Shown one piece after another: positions 54,232 to 62,595 of a stretch of 64,000 bases of DNA (within the stretch, counting starts at the first letter, position 1; the number at the start of each line of letters is the position of its first letter). The stretch lies in NCBI RefSeq assembly GCF_001421165.1, contig NZ_LMKB01000005.1, positions 815,868 through 879,867 on the forward strand. Reading direction: 5' to 3'. Source of the stretch: Frigoribacterium sp. Leaf8. GTDB taxonomy: Bacteria; Actinomycetota; Actinomycetes; Actinomycetales; Microbacteriaceae. Position numbers and translations under genes: made by a program. Under the pieces are notes generated by a model. The model searched no databases and was not told the origin of the DNA. It was given only the letters and a program-made list of their open reading frames with translations.

Positions 54232-54971
54232 GACGACGCCCGTACCGCAACGGCGAACGCCCCCTCGACCAGCGGGAACGCCGACGAGCGTTCGCGGCAG
54301 CCGTCCGGACGAGGCCGCCCCTCCGACCCACCGCCGACCGGGAGTTCGGTCGGGCTCTCGCGCGCCTCGACGAGCTCGTCGAGAAGGTCCTGCTCTCGGG
54401 CGACCACGACCGCTTGCTCGACGAGACGCGGGTGTCGACCTGGCCTCGCGAACTGGACGCCGTCGTCGCGGTCGTGGTGGACCGGCTCGATCCGCCGCCG
54501 TCGGTCGACCGCGCGGCGGTGTCCGCCGCCGTCGCGGACAACCTGGAGGCGCGCTTCGGCCTGCGTGCGGGAGCATCCCCGACCGAGAGGTCGGTCGTCC
54601 TCTGGCAGTCGGTGGCCGGTGCCGACTCGCGGCTCGCCGAGAACGGGTGGGAGCGTGACGTCCTCTCGGACGACCGAGAGGCGCTGGCCGAGTTCTTCGC
54701 CTCGGACGGCGATCCGGTGCGGGCACGTCTCACGCGGTCGTCGGGTCGCCTGCACCTCGAACTGCGGGGCACGAACGCACCCGTCGGCGACCGGTCGTCG
54801 TCGTACGCGGTGCTGTCGAGGTCGAGCGCACTCGTCCTCGTCGACGATCCTCGCGGCCTCGTCTCGGTGCTCGACGAGAGCACGGCCGGTGCGCTGCGCG
54901 ACGTGGTCGTGGCCTGGGGCGAACTGGCCGACCACCTCGACGAACGACGCGCTGAGACCGGGGCACGCTGA
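54228..54971 (+). CDS. Protein of unknown function
   Basis: A 247-residue soluble protein, Arg-rich at the N-terminus (RRRPYRNGERPLDQRERRR) and otherwise Asp/Glu/Ala/Leu-rich, mostly helical in appearance up to about 165, with a mixed strand region (LHLELRGTNAP, SSYAVLSRSSALVLVDD) after that. It has no membrane segment or signal. I do not recognise it. The GTG start overlaps the stop of a possible leader peptide. The stop codon lies in the first unit of a 16-bp tandem repeat that fills the following 95 bases. Codon use matches neighbours, so it is likely a real gene. Confidence 0.6.
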   Translation: MRRRPYRNGERPLDQRERRRAFAAAVRTRPPLRPTADREFGRALARLDELVEKVLLSGDHDRLLDETRVSTWPRELDAVVAVVVDRLDPPPSVDRAAVSAAVADNLEARFGLRAGASPTERSVVLWQSVAGADSRLAENGWERDVLSDDREALAEFFASDGDPVRARLTRSSGRLHLELRGTNAPVGDRSSSYAVLSRSSALVLVDDPRGLVSVLDESTAGALRDVVVAWGELADHLDERRAETGAR

Positions 54972-55065
54972 AGCCGGACGGTCTTGAGGCCGGACCGTTC
55001 TGAGGCCCGACCGTCCTGAGGCCGGAACGCCCCGAGGCCCGACGGCCCCGAGGTCGGACGGACGA
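54970..55065. repeat. 16-bp tandem repeat, six degenerate copies
   Basis: Six units start at 54970, 54986, 55002, 55018, 55034 and 55050, each exactly 16 bases, with consensus GAGGCCSGACSGYCCT. The first unit contains the stop of the unknown gene. Adjacent units can pair weakly (GACGGTC with GACCGTC-like), so a terminator role is possible. No other similar array is seen in the window. Confidence 0.85.
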
Positions 55066-55071
55066 CGAACG

Positions 55072-55097
55072 ACGCCGCCCCCCGGGAGGGGCGACGC
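55072..55097 (-). terminator. ptsI: Possible terminator of ptsI
   Basis: On the minus strand, arms GCGTCGCCCC and GGGGCGGCGT pair over 10 positions with two G-U pairs around a 6-base loop, 11 bases after the ptsI stop. It is weaker than the perfect hairpins elsewhere. Confidence 0.5.
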
Positions 55098-55108
55098 CAT
55101 CCCGACCG

Positions 55109-56758
55109 TCAGACGGTGACGGCTTCGGCTGCCTGTCGCGCGCCCGCGGCGGTGGTCGCCGCGACGGCGGCGGCCGCGAGCTCGCGAGCCTGGTCGAGGG
55201 TGTACCGGGAGAGCTCGAGGCGCACGTCGGCCAACGCGGCCGGCGTCATCGAGAGCGTGGTCGCCCCCAGACCGACGAGCACGACGGCCAGCAGGGGGTC
55301 GGCCGCGGCCTCGCCGCAGATGCCGACCGGCTTGCCGGCTGCGGCACCGGCGTCGCCGAGCGACTTGACCAGACGCAGCACGGCGGGGTGCCAGGGGTCT
55401 TGATAGGCGGCCACGGAGCCGAGCATGCGGTCGGCCGCCATCGTGTACTGGGTGAGGTCGTTCGTCCCGACGCTGACGAAGTCGGCGCTGGCGAAGATCT
55501 GGTCCGCGAGCACCGCGAGCGAGGGGACCTCGGCCATCACGCCGACCGTCTTCAGGCCGAGTTCTCGGCCGAGGGCGACGAAGTACTCGGTCTCTTCGGC
55601 GTCGCTGACCATGGGCGCCATGACCCACAGGTCGGCGGTGGTCGCCGCCTGTGCCTGCGCCAAGGCGGTGAGCTGGTCGCGCAGGATGTCTTCTTTGACG
55701 CGCAGGGCGCGGAGGCCGCGCAGGCCGAGCGCGGGATTCTCCTCGTGGGCGTCGTTCAGGAAGCTGAGCGGCTTGTCGGCGCCCGCGTCGAGGGCGCGCA
55801 CGACGACCTTCTTGCCCGGGAAGGCCTCGAGCAGGGCGGTGTAGCTCGCCGTCTGGCTCTCGACGGTGGGCGCGGTGGAATTGCCGAGGAAGAGGAACTC
55901 GGTGCGGAACAGTCCGACGCCTTCGGCACCCAGTTCGATGGCCCCGGCCGCCTCGGCCGGCGCGCCGAGGTTCGCGAGCAGCGGGACGGTGTGGCCGTCG
56001 GCCAGCGCGCCCTCGGTGAGCGGCGCGGCAGCGGCGGCGGCGCGGTCGGCGATGCGCTTCTCGGCGTCGGCGACCTCGTCGGCGGAAGGGTCGACCGTGA
56101 CGACGCCGGTCGCGGCGTCGGCGACGACGATCGTGCCGTCGGCGAGGTCGAGGGCACCGGTCACCCCGACGATCGCGGGGATCGACTTGGACCGGGCGAG
56201 GATGGCCGTGTGCGACGTGGGTCCGCCATCACGCGTGACCAGTGCGAGCACCTTGTCGAGGTCGAGCAGGGCGGTGTCGGCAGGCGCGAGGTCGGGCGCG
56301 ACGAGCACGAACGGGGTGTCGCTCTCGGGCACCCCGGGAGCCGGGACGCCTCGCAGCGAGGCGATGACGCGCTGCGCCACGTCGCCGAGGTCCGTCGCGC
56401 GTTCGGCCATGTAGCCCCCCATGCCGATCAGGAGGTCCTGGAAGGCGGCGAACGCCTCGTGCACGGCGCGTTCACCGGTGCGACCGTCGTCGATGCGGGC
56501 CTTCACGTCGTCGGTGAGGGTGGGGTCCTGGGCCATCAGCGACTGGGCGTCGAGGACGTCCTTCGCCTCGCCGCCGGCCTTCTCGCCGCGGGCCGTGAGG
56601 TCGGCGGCGACCGCGGAGAGGGCGGTGAGCACGGCGTCGTACTCGAGAGCCGCGTCGGCGGTGCGGGGGTCGGTGCCCGGCTCGGGCAGCGGATCGGGCA
56701 TCTTCTTGACGGGGCCGACGGCCACTCCACGTCCGACGCCAACGCCCTGTAGTGCCAC
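55109..56758 (-). CDS. ptsI: Phosphoenolpyruvate-protein phosphotransferase (PTS enzyme I)
   Basis: A 549-residue enzyme that takes phosphate from phosphoenolpyruvate and gives it to HPr, the first step of all PTS uptake. The phosphorylated residue is His183 in TRDGGPTSHTAILARS. The PEP-binding barrel shows LFRTEFLFL around 283-291, APMVSDAEE, EVPSLAVLAD and the active-site Cys in VGICGEAAADP near the C-terminus. Length is slightly short of the usual 570. The GTG start follows a GAGG. No HPr gene is adjacent. It would also serve the IIA and IIB proteins at 37 kb. Confidence 0.95.
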   Translation of the reverse strand: MALQGVGVGRGVAVGPVKKMPDPLPEPGTDPRTADAALEYDAVLTALSAVAADLTARGEKAGGEAKDVLDAQSLMAQDPTLTDDVKARIDDGRTGERAVHEAFAAFQDLLIGMGGYMAERATDLGDVAQRVIASLRGVPAPGVPESDTPFVLVAPDLAPADTALLDLDKVLALVTRDGGPTSHTAILARSKSIPAIVGVTGALDLADGTIVVADAATGVVTVDPSADEVADAEKRIADRAAAAAAPLTEGALADGHTVPLLANLGAPAEAAGAIELGAEGVGLFRTEFLFLGNSTAPTVESQTASYTALLEAFPGKKVVVRALDAGADKPLSFLNDAHEENPALGLRGLRALRVKEDILRDQLTALAQAQAATTADLWVMAPMVSDAEETEYFVALGRELGLKTVGVMAEVPSLAVLADQIFASADFVSVGTNDLTQYTMAADRMLGSVAAYQDPWHPAVLRLVKSLGDAGAAAGKPVGICGEAAADPLLAVVLVGLGATTLSMTPAALADVRLELSRYTLDQARELAAAAVAATTAAGARQAAEAVTV

Positions 56759-56910
56759 GGTGAACCTCTTCGAGTCTCGATGGTGGGGACGTGCGGCAGG
56801 ACGCCGGGCACGCCCACGGTCGGTCCATCGTAGACGGAACGTCCGGACGTCCGGTCAGCGCCGATCCCGGGCTCGACCGAGGTGGCCGGGCCGCGTCGCC
56901 CGGCCACCCC

Positions 56911-56916
56911 TACCCT
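56911..56916 (+). promoter_or_regulatory. Putative -10 of leaderless YihY gene
   Basis: TACCCT, ending six bases before the ATG. Confidence 0.5.
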
Positions 56917-56922
56917 GGACGC

Positions 56923-58083
56923 ATGCGCGCGCCGTGGACCCGAGAACCGACGCCCGACCCGGCCGAGGCGATCCGCGCCTCCGCGGCGGGACGCCCGTCC
57001 GGACGCGCCCGGCGGGCCGGCTCACGCGTCGTGGGGTCGCGGCCGACCCGGGTGCTGGCGCGGCACGTCACGGCGAAGGGGCCGCTGCTCGCGGCCGGGT
57101 TGACCTACCAGGCGCTCTTCGCCCTGTTCGCGGCCCTGTGGGTGGGCTTCTCGGTCGCGGGGTTCGTCGTCTCGGGCGACCAGGTGCTCCGTGACGAGTT
57201 GATCGTGTTCATCCGCTCGGCCGTCCCCGGGCTCATCCAGGACGTCGACGGCACGGGCGTCGTCGACCCCGAGTTGCTGCTCGACGCGTCGGTCTTCGGT
57301 TGGACCGGCGCGGTCGCCCTGCTCGGCCTGCTGGTGTCGTCCGTCACGCTGCTCGGCAGCATGCGCGACTGCGTGCGCATCGTGTTCCGGGCACCGCAAC
57401 CGGTCACGCCGCTCGGCCGACTGATCGTGCGCGACCTCGGCCTGGCCCTCGCATTCGGGGCCGCGGTCGTCGTGTCGGCGACGCTGTCGCTGCTCAGCAC
57501 CACGGCGGTCTCGGGCCTGTTGTCCGGGGTGGGCGTCTCGACCCGGTCGATCGCGGGCGAGGCGACCCTGCGCGGGGTCGGCATCGTGCTCGTGTTCGTC
57601 TTCGAGACCGCGGTGCTGGCCGTCCTGTTCCGCGTGTTGGCCGGGCTGCACATCCCCTTCCGTCGACTGCTCGCGGGGGCGATGCTCGGAGCGGCCGGGT
57701 TCGTCTCGCTGACCGTGGTCGGCGGCGTCGTGCTCCGCGCCACGGGGTCGAACCCCCTGGTCGCCTCGTTCGCGGCCGTCGTCGGACTGTTGATCGTGAT
57801 CAACCTGCTGTGCCAGGTCCTGCTGCTCAGCGCCGGCTGGATCGCCGTCGGCATGGACGACCTCGGCGTGCTCGCCGACCCGCATCAGGAGGCGGCCCGC
57901 CTCCGCCGCCTCGAGGAGGAACGGCGAGCCCAGGAGGCGCGGGCCCGGTCGCGGGGCGGTCGTCTGGTGGACGGCGCCCGCGGGCTGCTCTCGCGGTCGC
58001 TGCGGGCCGTCCGTCGGGGTGACCCGTCCGACGCCCCGGGCACGGGGTCTCCCGACGACCCCGGTGACGGTGCCCGCCGCTAG
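56923..58083 (+). CDS. YihY/BrkB-family membrane protein
   Basis: A 386-residue integral membrane protein of the YihY/virulence factor BrkB family, whose function is not established despite older RNase BN labels. LLAAGLTYQALFALFAALW (about 55-73) is the diagnostic first segment, with about five more segments to residue 310. A long basic, Arg-rich cytoplasmic tail of about 70 residues follows. TACCCT six bases before the ATG suggests a leaderless message. The stop codon TAG is part of the -10 hexamer for the next gene. Confidence 0.88.
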   Translation: MRAPWTREPTPDPAEAIRASAAGRPSGRARRAGSRVVGSRPTRVLARHVTAKGPLLAAGLTYQALFALFAALWVGFSVAGFVVSGDQVLRDELIVFIRSAVPGLIQDVDGTGVVDPELLLDASVFGWTGAVALLGLLVSSVTLLGSMRDCVRIVFRAPQPVTPLGRLIVRDLGLALAFGAAVVVSATLSLLSTTAVSGLLSGVGVSTRSIAGEATLRGVGIVLVFVFETAVLAVLFRVLAGLHIPFRRLLAGAMLGAAGFVSLTVVGGVVLRATGSNPLVASFAAVVGLLIVINLLCQVLLLSAGWIAVGMDDLGVLADPHQEAARLRRLEEERRAQEARARSRGGRLVDGARGLLSRSLRAVRRGDPSDAPGTGSPDDPGDGARR

Positions 58084-58086
58084 TCT
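58081..58086 (+). promoter_or_regulatory. xthA: Putative -10 of leaderless exonuclease gene, overlapping a stop codon
   Basis: TAGTCT, ending seven bases before the ATG of the exonuclease. Its TAG is the stop codon of the YihY gene. Confidence 0.55.
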
Positions 58087-58093
58087 GGAGCCC

Positions 58094-58939
58094 ATGTCCA
58101 CGCGCCTCCGTCTCGCCACCGTCAACGTCAACGGCGTCCGTGCCGCCTTCCGCAAGGGCATGGGCGACTGGCTCTCGGCTCGCGACGTGGACGTCCTCAC
58201 GCTGCAAGAGGTGCGCGCCTCGACCGACGACCTCGAGGGCCTGCTCGGCCCCGAGTGGAACGTCGTGCACGACCCGGCCACCGCCAAGGGGCGGGCCGGT
58301 GTGGCCATCGCCAGCCGGGGCAAGGCCCACGTGCACCGCGTCGAGCTCGGCCCCGACGACTTCGACAGTGCCGGGCGGTGGCTCGAGGCCGACTACGAGA
58401 TCGACGGCACCGTCGTGACCGTCGTCAGCACGTACGTCCACTCGGGCGAGGTCGACACCCCCAAGCAGGACGAGAAGTGGAAGTTCCTCGACGCCATGTC
58501 GGCGCGGCTCCCCGAGCTCGCCGCCCACAACGAGCTCTCGGTGGTGACGGGCGACCTCAACGTGGGCCACCGCGAACTCGACATCAAGAACTGGAAGGGC
58601 AACGTCAAGCGAGCCGGCTTCCTCCCGCGCGAACGGTCGTACTTCGACCGGTTCCTGGGGCCCGCGGGCGAGCAGGTCGTGACCGTCGACGGCACCGGCG
58701 GAGAAGGCCTCGGGTGGGTCGACGTGGGTCGACGCTTCGCCGGCGAGGTCGAGGGGCCCTATTCGTGGTGGTCCTGGCGAGGTCAGGCCTTCGACAACGA
58801 CGCCGGTTGGCGCATCGACTACCAGCTGGCCACCCCGGCGCTGGCCGAGACCGTCGAGCACTACGTGGTCGACCGGGCGGCCGCCTACGACCAGCGCTGG
58901 TCGGACCACGCCCCGGTCGTCGTCGACTACCGGCTCTGA
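58094..58939 (+). CDS. xthA: Exodeoxyribonuclease III (AP endonuclease)
   Basis: A 281-residue Mg-dependent nuclease for base-excision repair that cuts at abasic sites. NVNGVRAAF near 11-19 and LQEVR with catalytic Glu39 are at the start. GDLNVGHRELD (about 156-166), FDNDAGWRIDYQL and the final SDHAPVV (about 270-276) carry the other active-site residues. The length is slightly above the family norm. Seven bases separate its ATG from TAGTCT. Confidence 0.93.
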   Translation: MSTRLRLATVNVNGVRAAFRKGMGDWLSARDVDVLTLQEVRASTDDLEGLLGPEWNVVHDPATAKGRAGVAIASRGKAHVHRVELGPDDFDSAGRWLEADYEIDGTVVTVVSTYVHSGEVDTPKQDEKWKFLDAMSARLPELAAHNELSVVTGDLNVGHRELDIKNWKGNVKRAGFLPRERSYFDRFLGPAGEQVVTVDGTGGEGLGWVDVGRRFAGEVEGPYSWWSWRGQAFDNDAGWRIDYQLATPALAETVEHYVVDRAAAYDQRWSDHAPVVVDYRL

Positions 58940-59992
<1,053 letters not shown>

Positions 59993-59994
59993 TC

Positions 59995-60699
59995 GTGCTG
60001 CCGTTCGTGCTCGCGTCGCCGACCCTCGAGTTACGGGTGCCGAGCGCGGCCGACGTGCCGGCCATCGTCGACGCCTGCCGCGACGAGACCCTGCAGCGCT
60101 TCACCACGGTGCCCGTGCCGTACGGACGGTCCGACGCCGAGTTCTTCCTGCGACGCATCGTGGACGACGGGTGGGCGACGGGACGCGAGTTCACCTGGGG
60201 GCTGCGCCGCTCGGGTTCGGGTCTGCTCGAGGGCGTGGTCAGCGTTCGGCTCCGGTCGTCCGACGTCGGCTTCTGGACGGCCCCCGCCTCGCGGGGTCAG
60301 GGGATGATGACCGAGGCGCTCGGCCTGGTGGCCGACTGGGCGTTCGGCGCCGGAGGGCTCCGAGAACTCTTCTGGGAGGGCTACGTGGGCAACGACGCCT
60401 CCGCGGCCGTCGCCCGCCGGACGGGGTTCACCTACCAGGGCGTCGGTCCGGGGCTCCACCCGGACCGTGACGGAGGCCACCCCCTCTGCTGGAAGGCCCG
60501 CCTACGACCGGGCGACGCTCGGTCGGCGCGAGCCGGTTGGCCCGACCTGGGGCGCCCCGGGGTCCGTCCCGGCGGCTCGGCGGAATACCCCGTGGCCGAC
60601 GGCGTTGACTCCCTCACCGATGCCGTCGACGGCGTCGCCCGCCCGTCCCCCACCGCGCACGCCCCGGCGCGCGACCGTTCCGTCCCGGAGGCACAGTGA
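59995..60699 (+). CDS. GNAT-family N-acetyltransferase
   Basis: A 234-residue protein of the RimJ/RimL type, which acetylates N-termini or small molecules. LELRVPSAADVPAIVDACRDETLQRFT (about 11-37) is a usual RimJ/L start. The acetyl-CoA loop is ASRGQGMMTEAL (about 97-108), and the NDASAAVARRTGF stretch (about 131-143) is the typical C-terminal part. A Pro/Gly/Asp/Ala-rich tail of about 60 residues without clear fold ends the protein. The GTG start is two bases after the trpS stop; the end overlaps ribD as GTGA. Confidence 0.85.
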   Translation: MLPFVLASPTLELRVPSAADVPAIVDACRDETLQRFTTVPVPYGRSDAEFFLRRIVDDGWATGREFTWGLRRSGSGLLEGVVSVRLRSSDVGFWTAPASRGQGMMTEALGLVADWAFGAGGLRELFWEGYVGNDASAAVARRTGFTYQGVGPGLHPDRDGGHPLCWKARLRPGDARSARAGWPDLGRPGVRPGGSAEYPVADGVDSLTDAVDGVARPSPTAHAPARDRSVPEAQ

Positions 60700-61739
60700 G
60701 CATCGATCCGATCGACCACGACGTCCTCGAACGCGCCATGCGCCGGGCCGTCACGCTCGCGCGACGTGGGCCGGTCCGCGGCGTCAACCCCCAGGTCGGT
60801 TGCGTCCTCCTGCGTCCCGACGGCAGCGTCGCGGCCGAGGGATGGCACCGGGGCGCCGGCACGCCACACGCCGAGGTCGACGCCCTCTCGCACCTCTCCC
60901 CCGGCGAGGCGCGGGGTCTGACCGCCGTCGTCACGCTCGAACCCTGCGACCACGTGGGCCGCACCGGTCCGTGCAGCGTCGCCTTGATCGAGGCGGGCGT
61001 CTCCCGCGTCGTCCACGCCGTCGCCGACCCCGGCGCGTCCTCCGGAGGCGGGGCCGAGCGGCTGCGCCGCGCCGGCGTCGAGGTGGTCGACGGCGTGCTC
61101 ACCGACGAGGCCACCGAGATGGCTCGCCGCTGGTTGGTGACGGCCCGGACGGGCCGACCGTTCGTGACGCTCAAGTGGGCGTCCAGCCTGGACGGTCGCA
61201 CGGCGGCGTCCGACGGCAGCAGCCGCTGGATCACCGGAACGGCGTCACGGCAGCACGTTCACGAGCAGCGAGCGGCCCACGACGCGATCCTGGTGGGCAC
61301 GGGCACCGTGTTGGCGGACGACCCCAGCCTGACCGCCCGCGGCGACGGCGGAGAACTGCTCCCCGACCAGCCCCTGCCCGTCGTCGTCGGCACGCGCACC
61401 GTGCCGGCCGACGCCGCCCTGCGTCGGCACCCCCGCGACATCGTCGAGACGGGGACGCACGACCTCGAGGCCGTGCTCGACGACCTCGGCGCCCGCGGGG
61501 TCCGCAGCGTGTTCGTCGAGGGCGGACCGACCGTGGCCAGCGCGTTCGTCCGGCTCGGGCTCGTCGACGACTACGTCGTGTACCTCGCGCCCACGCTGCT
61601 CGGCGGCCCCCGGACGGCCCTCGACGACCTCGGTGTGGACCACATCGACGGGCAACGACGACTGCGCGTCACCGATGCGCACCCCCTCGGCGACGACCTG
61701 GTGGTCGTCGCCCGCGACACCCCCAGGAGCCCCGCATGA
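60696..61739 (+). CDS. ribD: Bifunctional riboflavin deaminase/reductase
   Basis: A 347-residue two-domain enzyme for the second and third steps of riboflavin synthesis. The deaminase domain (about 1-145) has zinc ligands His58 (with catalytic Glu60 in HAEVDA), Cys84 and Cys93 in EPCDHVGRTGPC. The reductase domain (from about 150) has VTLKWASSLDGRTA, GTVLADDPSLTAR and FVEGGPTVASAF. The GTG start overlaps the GNAT stop; its own stop overlaps ribA. No FMN riboswitch-like structure is seen upstream. Confidence 0.94.
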   Translation: MSIDPIDHDVLERAMRRAVTLARRGPVRGVNPQVGCVLLRPDGSVAAEGWHRGAGTPHAEVDALSHLSPGEARGLTAVVTLEPCDHVGRTGPCSVALIEAGVSRVVHAVADPGASSGGGAERLRRAGVEVVDGVLTDEATEMARRWLVTARTGRPFVTLKWASSLDGRTAASDGSSRWITGTASRQHVHEQRAAHDAILVGTGTVLADDPSLTARGDGGELLPDQPLPVVVGTRTVPADAALRRHPRDIVETGTHDLEAVLDDLGARGVRSVFVEGGPTVASAFVRLGLVDDYVVYLAPTLLGGPRTALDDLGVDHIDGQRRLRVTDAHPLGDDLVVVARDTPRSPA

Positions 61740-62377
61740 CCACCACGCCCGCCGCATCGTCCCAGGTGTCGTTCGAGGTCGAGACCACGGTCCCCACCCG
61801 TCACGGCACGTTCCGCATGAGGGCCTACCGCGACACCCTCACCGGCGCCGACCACGTGGCGATCATCGCGAGCGACCCGGCCGGCCTCCCCCCGGCGGAC
61901 GGTGCCCTCGTGCGCGTCCACTCGGAGTGCCTCACCGGCGAGGCGTTCGGCTCCCTCAAGTGCGAGTGCGGCCCGCAGCTCGACGCCGCGCTCGACACCA
62001 TCCGGGACCACGGCGGGGCCGTCGTCTACCTGCGCGGACACGAGGGTCGGGGCATCGGCCTCGTCGACAAGCTCCGGGCCTACCGCCTGCAAGAGGACGG
62101 ACTCGACACCCTGGACGCCAACCTCGCCCTGGGGCTGCCGGCGGACGCCCGGGACTACGGGGCGGCGGCCGACGTGCTGCGCGACCTCGGGCTCAGCCGC
62201 GTCAGGCTGCTGAGCAACAACCCCGAGAAGCGGCGTCAGCTCGGCGAGCACGGCATCGAGGTCACCGAACTGGTGCCCCTCGTCGTCGGCGTCGGTGCCT
62301 TCAACGAGGGCTACCTCGACACGAAGCGCGACCGCATGGGCCACGAGTTGCCCGGCCACCTCGGCTCCGACGACTGA
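61736..62377 (+). CDS. ribA: GTP cyclohydrolase II
   Basis: A 213-residue zinc enzyme that opens the ring of GTP in the first step of riboflavin synthesis. Zinc ligands Cys65, Cys76 and Cys78 sit in VHSECLTGEAFGSLKCECG. VVYLRGHEGRGIGLVDKLRAYRLQ is a second signature (about 96-119). Its length fits a stand-alone RibA without the RibB domain. It is translationally coupled to ribD (ATGA). RibB, RibE and RibH are not in this window. Confidence 0.94.
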   Translation: MTTTPAASSQVSFEVETTVPTRHGTFRMRAYRDTLTGADHVAIIASDPAGLPPADGALVRVHSECLTGEAFGSLKCECGPQLDAALDTIRDHGGAVVYLRGHEGRGIGLVDKLRAYRLQEDGLDTLDANLALGLPADARDYGAAADVLRDLGLSRVRLLSNNPEKRRQLGEHGIEVTELVPLVVGVGAFNEGYLDTKRDRMGHELPGHLGSDD

Positions 62378-62439
62378 GTCCGCGGCGGCCCCCGCTCCCG
62401 CGGCCCCGACGTGCGTCCCCACCGGGGTACACGCCGGGG

Positions 62440-62445
62440 TACGAT
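62440..62445 (+). promoter_or_regulatory. Possible -10 in the ribA-transporter gap
   Basis: TACGAT, within the second of two ccggggtac units that begin 12 bases apart. The leader to the transporter GTG would be about 150 bases; the 218-base gap holds nothing else I can identify. Confidence 0.3.
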
Positions 62446-62595
62446 GGACGACGGCTGTCACGAGCGGCCACCGTCTCACCCGGCCGAGCGATCCGCAGAT
62501 CCCTGCACCGCGCCTCCGTCCGACCCGTTGCGCCGCACCATGCGCCCGGTCGTCGACGTCCGCCGGGACCTCGACCCCTGCCTCGGAGTGCCCCC

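Noticed and set aside
53393..54883. A 496-codon minus-strand frame overlapping two unknown genes
   Set aside because: It is Ser/Arg/Thr/Pro-rich low-complexity, overlaps better frames on both strands and has no domain.
60600..60700. FMN riboswitch before ribD
   Set aside because: There is no room: ribD overlaps the GNAT gene, and no RFN-element-like conserved blocks are visible.
60467..61735. Upstream extension of the ribA frame
   Set aside because: It is Arg/Pro-rich and lies over ribD in another frame; RibA homology begins at the ATGA overlap.
62444..62595. Possible leader peptide before the MFS gene
   Set aside because: No ribosome site, and the frame continues across the transporter start with Arg/Pro/Ser-rich composition.
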